Positions 1 through 9,380 of a stretch of 64,000 nt of DNA are shown here, piece by piece. Source of the DNA: Intestinibacter sp034113885 (lineage in GTDB: Bacteria > Bacillota > Clostridia > Peptostreptococcales > Peptostreptococcaceae); the NCBI RefSeq assembly GCF_034113885.1, contig NZ_JAXEWM010000113.1:1-64000 (forward strand), written 5' to 3'. Below the pieces are notes generated by a model that was not told where the DNA came from, did not search any database, and saw only the letters and a list, made by a program, of their open reading frames with translations. Every line of letters begins with the position of its first letter. Positions within the stretch are counted from its first letter, which is position 1. The translations under genes and the position numbers were made by a program.

Positions 1-549
1 TATATAGGAGGAGTTGACGAGGCTGGGAGAGGACCCCTAGCAGGACCTGTTGTGGCAAGTGTAGTAGTGTTTGAGAAGGATACTAAAATACCTTATGTAA
101 ACGACTCTAAGAAGCTATCTGAAGCCAAAAGAGAGGAATTATTCGATATAATAAAAGAAAAAGCGCTAGACTACGGTATAGGTATAGTAGATAACGATGA
201 AATAGACGAGTATAATATTTTAAATGCGACATACATGGCCATGAAAAAGGCGATAAATTCATTAAATAAAAAGCCTGATTATCTGCTTTTAGATGCAGTT
301 ACTATTCCTGATTTAGATATAAAGCAATTTCCAATAATAAAGGGAGATGCAAAGTCAATTTCGATTGCAGCTGCAAGTATACTAGCAAAAGTAACTAGGG
401 ATAGACTTATGTACAAGTACGATGAAATATATCCACAATATGGATTTAAACACCACAAAGGCTATGGAACAAAGGAGCATTACGAGGCTATCGAAAATTT
501 TGGAATAACTCCAATTCATAGGAAAAGTTTCCTAAAAAATGTGCTATAA
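1..549 (+). CDS. rnhB: Ribonuclease HII, 5' end cut by the window
   Basis: RNase HII removes RNA, including single misincorporated ribonucleotides, from RNA-DNA hybrids in the cytoplasm. The frame is open from base 1 and starts inside the first catalytic motif (GGVDEAGRGPLAGP), so only the N-terminal segment is missing; GTG codons inside this stretch are not the real start. Further acidic residues lie in LLLDAV and the KGDAKS segment, both typical of the family, and the C-terminal HHKGYGT block is present. About 182 codons are visible and the gene ends normally with TAA. It sits upstream of the yraN-comM-dprA-topA group, as in many Firmicutes. Confidence 0.95.
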   Translation, partial: YIGGVDEAGRGPLAGPVVASVVVFEKDTKIPYVNDSKKLSEAKREELFDIIKEKALDYGIGIVDNDEIDEYNILNATYMAMKKAINSLNKKPDYLLLDAVTIPDLDIKQFPIIKGDAKSISIAAASILAKVTRDRLMYKYDEIYPQYGFKHHKGYGTKEHYEAIENFGITPIHRKSFLKNVL

Positions 550-624
550 TTATGATGATATGAAAACTAAACGTTAAAAGTATTCATGGAAAATTCAAAA
601 CGATTATTTTAGGGGGATAAAGAA

Positions 625-1644
625 ATGGATTACAAGGAAGTTCTAAAAAATGCAAAAGAAAATTTAAATGGAAGTTGTAGAGTATGTAAAACATGTAACG
701 GTGTAGTATGTTCTGGAGAAGTACCTGGAATGGGTGGAAAAGGAACAGGATCAGCTTTCACTGAAAACATAAAAAGCTTAGATAAAATTAAAATAAACAT
801 GAGAGTACTACACGATGTAAAAAATCCTGACACATCAGTAGAAATGTTCGGCAAAAAAATGAAGGCTCCTATATTTGCAGCTCCAGTATCTGGAACAACT
901 TTAAATATGGGTGGAAAATACTCAGAAAAAGAATACATATCATGGGTAATAGAAGGATGCTTAAAAGCTGGAATATATCCAATGGTAGGAGATACAGCAA
1001 TAGAAACTTTCTTAACAGATAATCTAGAAGTATTAAAAGAAAAAAATGCAGATGGTATAGCATTTATAAAACCATGGGAAAACGACGCAATAATTTCAAA
1101 AATGAAATTAGCTGAAGATGCAGGTGTATTTGCTTTAGGTGTAGATGTAGATGCTTGCGGATTAGTTACATTATCATTACATGGAAAAAATGTAGAACCT
1201 AAAACTTTAGATAAAATAAAAGAATTAAAACAAGCTACAAAGCTACCTTTCATATTAAAAGGACTTATGACTGTTGATGAAGCAATATTAGCTGCAGAAG
1301 CTGGTGTAGATGCAATAGTTGTATCTAACCACGGTGGTAGAGTTTTAGACTGTACTCCAGGGGCAGCAGACGTATTACCTCAAATAGCTAAAGCAGTAAA
1401 AGGTAAAACTATAATACTTGCAGACGGTGGAGTTAGAACAGGCGTAGACGTATTAAAATTAATAGCTCTAGGAGCTGATGGTGTTTTAATAGGTAGACCA
1501 TTTGTAACTGCTTCATTCGGTGGAGGTACTGAAGGTGTAGAAATTTATGTTAATAAGATAATATCTGAGCTTGAAGCTACTATGAGACTTACTGGATGTG
1601 CTACAATAGCTGATATAGATGAAAGAGTATTATTTAATTATTAA
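625..1644 (+). CDS. FMN-dependent alpha-hydroxy-acid oxidizing protein (lactate/glycolate oxidase family)
   Basis: A 339-residue TIM-barrel flavoprotein. The FMN and substrate signature is visible: a conserved Lys in ILKGL, the catalytic-His segment SNHGGRVLD near residue 235, and phosphate-binding GG(V)R and IGRP loops towards the C-terminus. The family oxidises 2-hydroxy acids to 2-keto acids, but the substrate here is unknown. The N-terminus carries a cysteine-rich stretch, CRVCKTCNGVVC (about residues 18-29), not found in classical glycolate oxidases. I recall the same stretch in clostridial homologues, so it is probably a subfamily trait. A strong AGGGGG site precedes the ATG. It is monocistronic and ends at a good terminator. 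Strongly biased AAA/TTA/GTA codon use suggests high expression. Confidence 0.9.
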   Translation: MDYKEVLKNAKENLNGSCRVCKTCNGVVCSGEVPGMGGKGTGSAFTENIKSLDKIKINMRVLHDVKNPDTSVEMFGKKMKAPIFAAPVSGTTLNMGGKYSEKEYISWVIEGCLKAGIYPMVGDTAIETFLTDNLEVLKEKNADGIAFIKPWENDAIISKMKLAEDAGVFALGVDVDACGLVTLSLHGKNVEPKTLDKIKELKQATKLPFILKGLMTVDEAILAAEAGVDAIVVSNHGGRVLDCTPGAADVLPQIAKAVKGKTIILADGGVRTGVDVLKLIALGADGVLIGRPFVTASFGGGTEGVEIYVNKIISELEATMRLTGCATIADIDERVLFNY

Positions 1645-1676
1645 TTTTATGAATTAAACAATTATTAGAGTTAAAG

Positions 1677-1706
1677 AAAGAGGCTTAAATCGAGCCTCTT
1701 TTTTAA
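1677..1706. terminator. Hairpin terminator between convergent genes
   Basis: A 9-bp perfect stem (AAAGAGGCT with AGCCTCTTT), a 7-base loop and a T-run. It ends the oxidase transcript. An A-run before the stem lets it also serve the reverse-strand CapA gene. Confidence 0.85.
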
Positions 1707-1749
1707 AATTTAATTTTTAGCAAATTCCTTTTATATAATATATTTCGTT

Positions 1750-3024
1750 TTAATTTTCAAATGGATTTTCGACAACACTTATCTTGTCATCTGCCTTTAT
1801 TTGGTCAGCTGTATTAGTATAAGATTGTTTTAAATAGCTTGAATCTATATATGATGTTTTGCTTAAAATATCGTCTGCAATAGGTATTATCTCATATACG
1901 TATTTTGAGCCATCACTATACTTAGCAACCCATGTAGGTATACAAGTGACTTTTTTGACTGCAGCTTCTTTTTCGTCGCTTTTTTTCTCGATATCTATGT
2001 TGACCATAAGACCATCTTCAGTGTACATACTCAAGTATTGTCTTCTTTGATTTGAAATGTAATTTCCAAGAGAGTATATCACTAGAGTTTCGTGATTTCC
2101 ATCGCTTGATTTTATCATTTCAACAGGCTGAACTACATGAGGATGAGAGCCTATTATAATATCTACACCTGCATCACAAAGCTTTTGTGCAAGCTCTGTC
2201 TGGAAGGTGCTAGGAGTTCTGCTGTATTCGTCACCCCAGTGGAGAATTACTATTTGCATATCTGTGTCGTCTTTGTATTTTTTGACAGTAGAGTAGATTG
2301 TATTGAAGGCTTCATCTGAATCTGTAGCGTTAAATACATTCATCAAGTCATTTTTATCACTTGATACTTTTATGCCGTTTAAATATTTAGTTCCGTTTTT
2401 TATTTCGCCATAAGAATAAGATGTAATACCTAGTTTTATGTTGTTTACATTTTCTATTATGTATTCATCGTCTGATTTATTTTCTCTAGTACCTACAGTA
2501 TCAAATCCCTTTTCCTTTAGAGTAGCTAATGTACGTTCAACTCCAAGGCTAGACATATCAAAGCTGTGGTTGTTAATAGTAGATAGTAAATCAAAACCAG
2601 TGTTTTTTAAGGCGTCTGCAATTGCATCTGGTGTGTTAAAGGTTGGATAAGAGCTGTATGCGTATACATCGTCTTTACAAAGAGTCGTTTCTAAATTTGC
2701 TATTGCCAAGTCTGATTTTTCTATGTATTTTTTTACGTATTTGTAGTTGTTGTCAAAAGAATATTCCTTAGTAGAGGCGTTGTACTGTGCTTTAAGCTGA
2801 GGCATATGAGCCATGACATCACCGCATGCAGTTAGTGAAGCTTTGTATGTTTCAACTTTTGTATTTATTTTAGTTATGTTATCAACTACGGATGAATTAT
2901 TTGGTTTATTTAATATTTTACTCCCTGCAATTATTACAACTAATATAAGTGCAGATAAACAGCCTAAAAATATTTTTCCCCTTTTATTTAGCTTTGTCTT
3001 TTTATTATTTCTTTTTTTACTCAT
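1750..3024 (-). CDS. CapA-family protein (PGA_cap metallophosphatase-like), membrane anchored
   Basis: 424 residues. A basic N-terminus and one membrane segment (about residues 17-37) are followed by a linker and an extracellular domain with the CapA/PgsA motifs GDVMAH, NLETT, NNHSFDM, HWGDEY and GSHPHVVQP, which resemble a calcineurin-like metal site. CapA proteins work in poly-gamma-glutamate export or anchoring in Bacillus. No capB, capC or capE partner is near, so a role in that polymer is unsupported and an envelope function is only inferred. The GGGGGG ribosome site sits 5-6 bases before the ATG. It is the only long reverse-strand gene in the first 29 kb. Confidence 0.88.
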   Translation of the reverse strand: MSKKRNNKKTKLNKRGKIFLGCLSALILVVIIAGSKILNKPNNSSVVDNITKINTKVETYKASLTACGDVMAHMPQLKAQYNASTKEYSFDNNYKYVKKYIEKSDLAIANLETTLCKDDVYAYSSYPTFNTPDAIADALKNTGFDLLSTINNHSFDMSSLGVERTLATLKEKGFDTVGTRENKSDDEYIIENVNNIKLGITSYSYGEIKNGTKYLNGIKVSSDKNDLMNVFNATDSDEAFNTIYSTVKKYKDDTDMQIVILHWGDEYSRTPSTFQTELAQKLCDAGVDIIIGSHPHVVQPVEMIKSSDGNHETLVIYSLGNYISNQRRQYLSMYTEDGLMVNIDIEKKSDEKEAAVKKVTCIPTWVAKYSDGSKYVYEIIPIADDILSKTSYIDSSYLKQSYTNTADQIKADDKISVVENPFEN

Positions 3025-3058
3025 GATTTACCCCCCATTAGAAACGTATTCATTATTT

Positions 3059-3087
3059 ATAATATATTTAATTGTAAAAAATTTCAA
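3059..3087 (-). promoter_or_regulatory. Sigma-A-type promoter for the CapA-like gene
   Basis: On the reverse strand, TTGAAA (3087-3082), a 17-base spacer and TATTAT (3064-3059), about 35 bases before the start codon. No equally clear promoter was found for the divergent yraN. Confidence 0.6.
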
Positions 3088-3184
3088 TTAAAATCTAAAA
3101 AAGTGTATATATTGTAACTTTTATGACTAAAATAAAAAAGTCTACATTTGGAACATTAAATTTTGAAAATAGCAGGTGTCGTGT

Positions 3185-3556
3185 ATGAATAACTACGAAG
3201 TATTTAAATCTTTAGATAACGTAAAGAAAGGCAAAATAGGTGAAAAAATAGCTCGAAAATATCTCGTTTCAATAGGTATGAATATAATTTGTACCAATTA
3301 CAGGACTAAATTTGGAGAGGTAGATATAATTGCAAGGTTTGAAAATAAAATAGTATTTGTAGAAGTAAAATCCAGGACATCTAAAAATTACGGGTTAGCC
3401 TGTGAGGCTGTGGATTTGAAAAAAATCAAAAAGATAACTGCTGTAGCAAAGTACTACATTTTGGAGAACAATTTAAGAAATTGCGAAATGAGGTTTGATG
3501 TTGTAGAGGTTTATTTCGATGAAGAGAGGATAAACCATATAGAAAATGCATTTTAG
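3185..3556 (+). CDS. yraN: YraN family (UPF0102) nuclease-fold protein
   Basis: 123 residues. The GEVDIIA...FVEVKSR segment (about residues 41-62) is the acidic-plus-Lys core of the PD-(D/E)xK fold that defines the family. Biochemical function is unsettled; a resolvase- or nuclease-like role in DNA processing is inferred from fold and from its usual place beside comM and dprA. I chose ATG 3185 because AGGTG at 3174-3178 lies six bases upstream; a GTG three codons earlier has no spaced ribosome site. Twelve bases separate it from comM, so the two are probably co-transcribed. Confidence 0.9.
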   Translation: MNNYEVFKSLDNVKKGKIGEKIARKYLVSIGMNIICTNYRTKFGEVDIIARFENKIVFVEVKSRTSKNYGLACEAVDLKKIKKITAVAKYYILENNLRNCEMRFDVVEVYFDEERINHIENAF

Positions 3557-3568
3557 GAAAGGGATAAT

Positions 3569-5095
3569 ATGTTAAGTATAGTAAATTCATGTAATCTATC
3601 AGGGATAAATGGCTTTATAGTCAATGTCGAGGTCGATATTACTAGAGGGATGCCTTGTTTTAATATAGTTGGGTTAGCTAGTATGGAGATAAAAGAGGCA
3701 AAAGAGAGAGTAAAATCGGCAATTATAAATAGCGAATATGATTTTCCGACTAAGAGAATAGTTGTAAACTTATCTCCAGCAGATATAAAGAAGGAGGGTT
3801 CTCTACTAGATTTGCCGATATCTATTGGACTAGTTATGAACTACATAACAAGAGGTGCAGATTATTTTAGAGAAACTGTATTTGTAGGAGAGCTTTCATT
3901 AGACGGAACTTTAAAGAAAATAAGAGGCGTTCTGCCAATAGTTTTGAGCGCAAAGGAAAAGGGATATAAGAGGATATTTATACCTTATGAGAATTTGCTA
4001 GAAAGCTCGTATGTAGATGGAATAGAAGTAGTTCCTGTAAAAAATCTAAGACAGTGTATAGGGTACATAAATGGAAAAATAGATTTAAATTTAAATGATT
4101 TATTTTCTAATATAAATAAAAATACAGAAGAAGAGGAGTACGAAGAGGACTTTTCTGATGTAAAGGGCAATTACTTTGTAAAAAGAGGATTGGAAATTGC
4201 AGCTGCAGGAAATCACAACACGCTTTTAATAGGTCCTCCTGGCACAGGTAAAACTATGATGGCGAGAAGGGTTAGGACTATACTGCCTGATTTAGATAAG
4301 GAGGAAATGATCGAGATAAGTAAGATTTACAGTATAGCTGGACTTATCGATAATAATATAGGCATAGTCAATAAAAGGCCATTTAGGTCGCCGCATCATA
4401 GCGCTACGACAATTTCTTTAATTGGAGGTGGGGTCAAGTCTACCCCAGGAGAAATTGTTTTAGCTCATAGGGGTACTTTATTCTTAGATGAGTTACAGGA
4501 GTTTAGAGATTTGGAAATATTGAGACAACCTATGGAGGATGGCTATATAAACATATCTAGGCTTAAAGGATATATAAAATACCCTTGTAAATCGTTGATA
4601 ATTGCCGCGATGAATCCTTGTCCATGTGGTTATTTTATGTCGGATATTCCGTGTAAATGTTCTGCATATGAAATGATAAGATATAAAAATAAAATTTCAG
4701 GACCGATTTTAGATAGATTTGATTTATTTTTGCCAGTTGATTCAGTTGAACACGGTGAATTTAGCGATGATAACTTTAATGAATCCTCTGCTAGTATAAA
4801 AAAGAGAGTTGAAAATGCAAAGGATATGCAAAAAAATAGATTTAAAGATAGCGATATAAAGAGCAACAATGAAATAAAATCATCTCAAATAAATAAATAC
4901 TGTAAATTAGATAAAGAAAGTAATCTAATTGCTAAAAAAATATTCGATAAATACAAATTGAGCAATAGAAGCTACACTAAATTACTTAAAACTGCTAGAA
5001 CTATAGCAGATTTAGAATCGAGTGAAAATATAAATAAAAACCATATATTAGAGGCTTTTTCATATAGAAAGGGTTATTACAAATATTTTAAATGA
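3569..5095 (+). CDS. comM: ComM/YifB-type AAA+ ATPase (Mg-chelatase-like)
   Basis: 508 residues. An N-terminal Lon-protease-like (ChlI) domain covers about residues 15-140. A AAA+ core follows with Walker A GPPGTGKT near residue 221, Walker B LFLDEL, and a Cys cluster around CPCGY...CKC, then the C-terminal Mg-chelatase domain. In Gram-negatives ComM is a hexameric helicase that promotes branch migration during natural transformation; the Firmicute homologue is presumed similar but less studied. It lies in the order yraN-comM-dprA, a cluster that suggests shared handling of incoming DNA. The next gene begins about ten bases on, so this is an operon. Confidence 0.93.
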   Translation: MLSIVNSCNLSGINGFIVNVEVDITRGMPCFNIVGLASMEIKEAKERVKSAIINSEYDFPTKRIVVNLSPADIKKEGSLLDLPISIGLVMNYITRGADYFRETVFVGELSLDGTLKKIRGVLPIVLSAKEKGYKRIFIPYENLLESSYVDGIEVVPVKNLRQCIGYINGKIDLNLNDLFSNINKNTEEEEYEEDFSDVKGNYFVKRGLEIAAAGNHNTLLIGPPGTGKTMMARRVRTILPDLDKEEMIEISKIYSIAGLIDNNIGIVNKRPFRSPHHSATTISLIGGGVKSTPGEIVLAHRGTLFLDELQEFRDLEILRQPMEDGYINISRLKGYIKYPCKSLIIAAMNPCPCGYFMSDIPCKCSAYEMIRYKNKISGPILDRFDLFLPVDSVEHGEFSDDNFNESSASIKKRVENAKDMQKNRFKDSDIKSNNEIKSSQINKYCKLDKESNLIAKKIFDKYKLSNRSYTKLLKTARTIADLESSENINKNHILEAFSYRKGYYKYFK

Positions 5096-5105
5096 GGTGA
5101 AAATT

Positions 5106-6209
5106 ATGGAAAAAAAGGACATGTACTTGCTTTTAAGTTCTATATATAGAATAAATAACCTAGAAGTGGATATATTAAAAGAAGAATTTGGAACACTGGA
5201 AAATTTAATGCAGGTAGATAAGAGGAAAATTCTTCAAAATAAAAAATTAGATTCAAAATTATTAAGAAATATAGTAAAATATAGAAGCTATTCACGAATT
5301 GATAAAATTAAAGAAATTTTATATAATAACAAAATACAATGTGTTTGTATTGAGGATGAAAATTATCCAGAACAATTAAAGCATATTACGTTACCTCCGC
5401 CTATATTATTTTATAAAGGAGATATTTCTTTTTTAAAAATGGAACAGACATTAGCTGTGGTGGGTTCGAGAACTCCTACACAATACGGATTATATTGTGT
5501 TAGAAAATTAACAGAGGAATTGTCGTCTGTAGGTGTAAATATTGTAAGTGGACTCGCTTTGGGAATTGATTCTGAAGCACATATGGCGTGTATAAAAGGC
5601 AAAAATGGAAAAACTGCTGCGATATTGGGAGGACCTATAGATGAGATAAGACCAGCTACAAATATACCTGTAGCCGAAAAAATTTTAGAAAATGGTGGAG
5701 CCGTAATATCGGAGTTTTTTATTAGTTCTAAAATATATCCTTCAAATTTTGTTCAGAGAAATAGAATTATAAGCGGGCTGTGTAAAGGGACTTTAGTTGT
5801 AGAAGCTGCGGATGGTAGTGGTGCTTTAACTACTGCAGAGTATGCAATACAACAAAATAGAGATGTTTTAGCAATACCAGGACCTATAAATTCTCCAAAG
5901 AGCAAAGGATGCAATTATCTTTTATCTGAAGGTGCAAAAATAGCAAGAAATTTTGAAGATATTATGCAGGAGTGTGAATTTTCTTCTTTAAATAATTCTA
6001 AAGATAGTATAGAATATGATATTAAGGGTTTAAATTGTGAGCAAATTGCAATTTTAGATTTAATGAAAAGAAAAGGTAATATAAAAATAGATGATATTTG
6101 TAATTATACTGATATTGATATAAAGACAATAAATTCAAATATAAATGAACTATTGATAAACGATTATATTATTGAAATGGAAAATAAAACTTATGGATTT
6201 AACGTTTAA
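5106..6209 (+). CDS. dprA: DNA-processing protein DprA (Smf)
   Basis: 367 residues. An N-terminal SAM-like region is followed by the Rossmann-fold core with the motifs VGSRTPTQYG, SGLALGIDSEAH and EFF...PSNFVQRNRIISGL, then a C-terminal winged helix (about 305-367). DprA binds incoming single-stranded DNA and loads RecA; recA lies 52 kb downstream. ATG 5106 is preferred over the GTG at 5097 because the GAGGTG site overlaps that GTG and is spaced six bases from the ATG. This site overlaps the end of comM, which implies translational coupling. The sequence upstream of the core is less conserved, which is normal. Confidence 0.94.
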   Translation: MEKKDMYLLLSSIYRINNLEVDILKEEFGTLENLMQVDKRKILQNKKLDSKLLRNIVKYRSYSRIDKIKEILYNNKIQCVCIEDENYPEQLKHITLPPPILFYKGDISFLKMEQTLAVVGSRTPTQYGLYCVRKLTEELSSVGVNIVSGLALGIDSEAHMACIKGKNGKTAAILGGPIDEIRPATNIPVAEKILENGGAVISEFFISSKIYPSNFVQRNRIISGLCKGTLVVEAADGSGALTTAEYAIQQNRDVLAIPGPINSPKSKGCNYLLSEGAKIARNFEDIMQECEFSSLNNSKDSIEYDIKGLNCEQIAILDLMKRKGNIKIDDICNYTDIDIKTINSNINELLINDYIIEMENKTYGFNV

Positions 6210-6255
6210 CCGAAAAATAAGTTAACCGAGAAAGTAAGTGGGGGTGTAATAAAAT

Positions 6256-8337
6256 ATGGCGAAAGCATTAGTAATTGTCGAATCGCCAGCTAAGGCTAAA
6301 ACAATAGAAAAGTTTTTAGGAAAAAGTCATTATACAGTAAAGGCTTCTGTAGGACATGTAAGAGATTTACCTAAAAGTCAATTAGGCGTTGATATAGAAA
6401 ATAACTTTGAACCAAAATATATAAATATTAGGGGAAAAGGAGATGTAATCAAGGAACTAAAGAAAGAAGCCAAAAAAGCTAAGAGGGTTTATCTAGCGAC
6501 CGACCCCGATAGAGAAGGGGAGGCAATTTCTTGGCATCTATCTTATATTTTAAATATAGATGAAAAAGAAGAATGTAGAATAGAGTTTCACGAAATAACA
6601 AAGGATGCAATTAAAAAAGCTATAAAAAATCCAAGAAGTATAAATCTAGATTTAGTAGATGCTCAACAGGCGAGAAGAGTTTTAGATAGGCTTTTAGGAT
6701 ATCAAATAAGTCCTATTTTATGGCAAAAGGTCAGAAAGGGCTTAAGTGCAGGTAGAGTTCAATCTGTGACTACTAAGTTAGTTTGTGAGAGGGAAGATGA
6801 AATTAATTCTTTTATACCTAAGGAATACTGGACAATAGATTTAATTGTAAAAAATAAAGACGGTGAAGAATTTGTTTTAAAATTTTATGGAGAAGACGGC
6901 AAAAAAATAGAATTAGAAAACGAAGATCAAGTAAAAGAAATATTAGAAATAGTAAAAAATAACGATTTAATAGTAAATAAAATAGAATCTAAAAGTCGTA
7001 GAAAATCAGCTCCAAAGCCGTTTACTACAAGTGTACTTCAACAGGATGCTGCAAATAAACTGAATTTTACAACTAAAAAGACTATGATGGTAGCTCAAGA
7101 GCTTTATGAAGGTATCGACATAAAAGGGGAAGGAACTGTAGGTCTTATATCTTATATAAGAACAGATTCTAAGAGAATATCAGAAGAAGCAAAGGAAAAG
7201 GCTAAGAATTATATAGTAGAATCAATAGGAGAAAATTATTATAAAAACCAAACAAAAGAAAATAAATCTAAAAAAGAAGATAAAAAAGTACAAGATGCTC
7301 ACGAAGCCATCAGACCAACTTCTGTGGAGCGAACTCCAGATAGTATAAAGGATTCTTTGAGTAGAGATCAATATAAGCTTTACAATTTGATTTGGAGAAG
7401 ATTTGTGGCAAGTCAAATGGAGGATTCTGTGTTTGATGTTTTAAATGTCGAATGTAAAATTTCTAATTTAGTGTTTAAGGCAACTGGCTCTAAACTTAAA
7501 TTTGATGGATATACAAAAATATACAACTTTACAGAAAGGGAAGATAAAATACTTCCAGGTTTGAGCGAAGGTGAAAATTTAACTATACAAAAAGAAGAAC
7601 CGGCTCAACATTTTACATCTCCTCCACCTAGATATACAGAGGCGAGCTTAGTAAAGACTTTAGAAGAGCTTGGAATAGGAAGACCAAGTACATATGCGCC
7701 TACTATAACTACTATACTAAATAGAGGATATGTTGAAAAAGACGGAACTAGTTTACTTCCGACTGAGCTGGGGATAATAGTTACAAAAATACTAGATGAA
7801 AATTTCCAAAAATTTATGGATGTAGATTTTACTGCCGATATGGAATCTCAATTAGACGAAATCGAAGAGGGAAATGCAGAATGGAAAAAAGTAGTCGAAG
7901 AGTTTTATTCACCATTGAAGGAAGCTATTAGAATCGCTATGGAAAAAATAGAAAAAGTAAATATGGATGAAGAAACTGATGAAATATGTGAAGTTTGTGG
8001 CGCTAATATGGTGATAAAATACGGTCGATTTGGCAAATTTATGGCCTGCAAAAATTATCCAGAATGCAAAAATACTAGACCTATTGTAAATAAAATTGGT
8101 GTAAAATGCCCAAAATGCAAAGATGGAGATGTGATAATGAGAAAAAGTAAAAAGAACAAGGTATTTTACGGATGCTCAAATTATCCAGAATGTGATTTTG
8201 TAGCATGGAATAAACCAGTTGAAGAAGTTTGTGAGCAATGTGGTTCTTATATGTATGAAAAATATTCAAAATCAGGCAAGAAAATAGTTTGCTCAAATAA
8301 AGAATGTAAAAACGAAAAGATTGTCGAAGATGAGTAA
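6256..8337 (+). CDS. topA: DNA topoisomerase I (type IA)
   Basis: 693 residues, the usual Firmicute length. The enzyme relaxes negative supercoils by a transient 5'-phosphotyrosine break. The TOPRIM domain has IVESPAKAKTIEKFL (about 7-21) and DPDREGEAI (83-91); the catalytic tyrosine is Tyr300 in SYIRTDS. Three C-terminal four-cysteine zinc ribbons run from about residue 578 to 690 (CEVCGANM, CPKCKDGD, CEQCGSYM and their partners). GGGGGTG precedes the ATG. trmFO, xerC and hslVU, which separate topA from codY in Bacillus subtilis, are absent; codY follows directly, as I recall for C. difficile. Confidence 0.97.
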   Translation: MAKALVIVESPAKAKTIEKFLGKSHYTVKASVGHVRDLPKSQLGVDIENNFEPKYINIRGKGDVIKELKKEAKKAKRVYLATDPDREGEAISWHLSYILNIDEKEECRIEFHEITKDAIKKAIKNPRSINLDLVDAQQARRVLDRLLGYQISPILWQKVRKGLSAGRVQSVTTKLVCEREDEINSFIPKEYWTIDLIVKNKDGEEFVLKFYGEDGKKIELENEDQVKEILEIVKNNDLIVNKIESKSRRKSAPKPFTTSVLQQDAANKLNFTTKKTMMVAQELYEGIDIKGEGTVGLISYIRTDSKRISEEAKEKAKNYIVESIGENYYKNQTKENKSKKEDKKVQDAHEAIRPTSVERTPDSIKDSLSRDQYKLYNLIWRRFVASQMEDSVFDVLNVECKISNLVFKATGSKLKFDGYTKIYNFTEREDKILPGLSEGENLTIQKEEPAQHFTSPPPRYTEASLVKTLEELGIGRPSTYAPTITTILNRGYVEKDGTSLLPTELGIIVTKILDENFQKFMDVDFTADMESQLDEIEEGNAEWKKVVEEFYSPLKEAIRIAMEKIEKVNMDEETDEICEVCGANMVIKYGRFGKFMACKNYPECKNTRPIVNKIGVKCPKCKDGDVIMRKSKKNKVFYGCSNYPECDFVAWNKPVEEVCEQCGSYMYEKYSKSGKKIVCSNKECKNEKIVEDE

Positions 8338-8400
8338 AAATTACAATTAAAAATAATATTATTGAAATGCGTGAAAATTTAAAATATTAAATTATATTTG

Positions 8401-8429
8401 TTGAATTGCATAAAAAAATATGTTAATAT
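8401..8429 (+). promoter_or_regulatory. Sigma-A-type promoter for codY
   Basis: TTGAAT, a 17-base spacer and TAATAT in the 179-base gap between topA and codY. It leaves an untranslated leader of about 80 bases with no obvious hairpin. Confidence 0.55.
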
Positions 8430-8516
8430 TACATTGTGAGACTGTTAATTATATGACATAGTTAGATTAGAGTTATAAATTTATATGATATTGACTTAAA
8501 TTAAGGAGAGGATAAT

Positions 8517-9302
8517 ATGGCAAGTGAAGTGCTACAAAAAACTAGAAGAATAAATAAAACTTTACAAACTAGTGGTGGAACTAAAGTATCTTTTGATAGA
8601 TTATCGGAAACATTAGGAGAGGTTTTAGACGCTAATGTCTATGTTTTAAACACAAAGGGTAAAGTATTAGGCCTATATCTTACAGACATACAAGATAGTT
8701 CTGTTATAGAGGACGAAGAGACAAAACAAAAGAAATTTTCAAAGGAATACAATGATAGCTTACTTAAAGTGTCAGAAACAGTAGACAATTTAACAGGAGA
8801 AAAGTTAGTAAAATTATTCCCAGATGAATACAATAGAAGTGAAAAATACTTGACAATAGTTCCAATACTTGGAAGTGGTCAAAGATTAGGATCATTAGTA
8901 TTATCAAGATACCACAAGACTTTTAACGATGATGATTTAGTTATATCAGAATATAGTGCTACTGTAATAGGTATGGAAATACTAAAATCTCAAAGTGAAG
9001 AATTAGAAATTGAAATGCGTAAAAAAGCTGTAGTTCAAATGGCAATAGGAACTCTTTCTTATTCTGAGCTTGAAGCAGTTGAGCATATATTTAATGAATT
9101 AAATGGCAAGGAAGGTTTATTAGTAGCTAGTAAAATAGCTGATAGAGTTGGAATAACAAGATCAGTGATCGTAAATGCCTTGAGAAAATTTGAAAGTGCC
9201 GGTGTTATTGAATCTAGATCTTTAGGCATGAAGGGAACTCATATAAAGATACTTAATGACAAATTAATACCAGAGCTTAAAAAAGTAAGAAATAATTATT
9301 AA
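8517..9302 (+). CDS. codY: GTP- and branched-chain-amino-acid-sensing repressor CodY
   Basis: 261 residues, full family length. The N-terminal GAF domain (about 1-155) binds isoleucine, leucine and valine. The C-terminal winged helix-turn-helix (about 200-245) has the near-invariant ASKIADRVGITRSVIVNALR. CodY is the global repressor of starvation genes in low-GC Gram-positives, and in clostridia it also controls toxin and sporulation genes. It is preceded by AAGGAGAGG, has its own predicted promoter, and ends at a 15-bp terminator, so it is probably monocistronic. Confidence 0.98.
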   Translation: MASEVLQKTRRINKTLQTSGGTKVSFDRLSETLGEVLDANVYVLNTKGKVLGLYLTDIQDSSVIEDEETKQKKFSKEYNDSLLKVSETVDNLTGEKLVKLFPDEYNRSEKYLTIVPILGSGQRLGSLVLSRYHKTFNDDDLVISEYSATVIGMEILKSQSEELEIEMRKKAVVQMAIGTLSYSELEAVEHIFNELNGKEGLLVASKIADRVGITRSVIVNALRKFESAGVIESRSLGMKGTHIKILNDKLIPELKKVRNNY

Positions 9303-9316
9303 TCTATAAAATTTAT

Positions 9317-9351
9317 GAAAAAATCCTTCTTAATTAAAGAAGGATTTTTTC
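9317..9351 (+). terminator. Terminator after codY
   Basis: A perfect 15-bp stem (9317-9331 with 9337-9351), a 5-base loop and six Ts inside the descending arm. It falls inside the longest open frame of the next gene, which argues for the later start of rarA. Confidence 0.9.
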
Positions 9352-9380
9352 ATATTATATTCCAAATAAGGAGAAAAAAC

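Noticed and set aside
9315..9380. N-terminal extension of rarA
   Set aside because: It translates the codY terminator hairpin; the family N-terminus begins at ATG 9381 with AAGGAG upstream.
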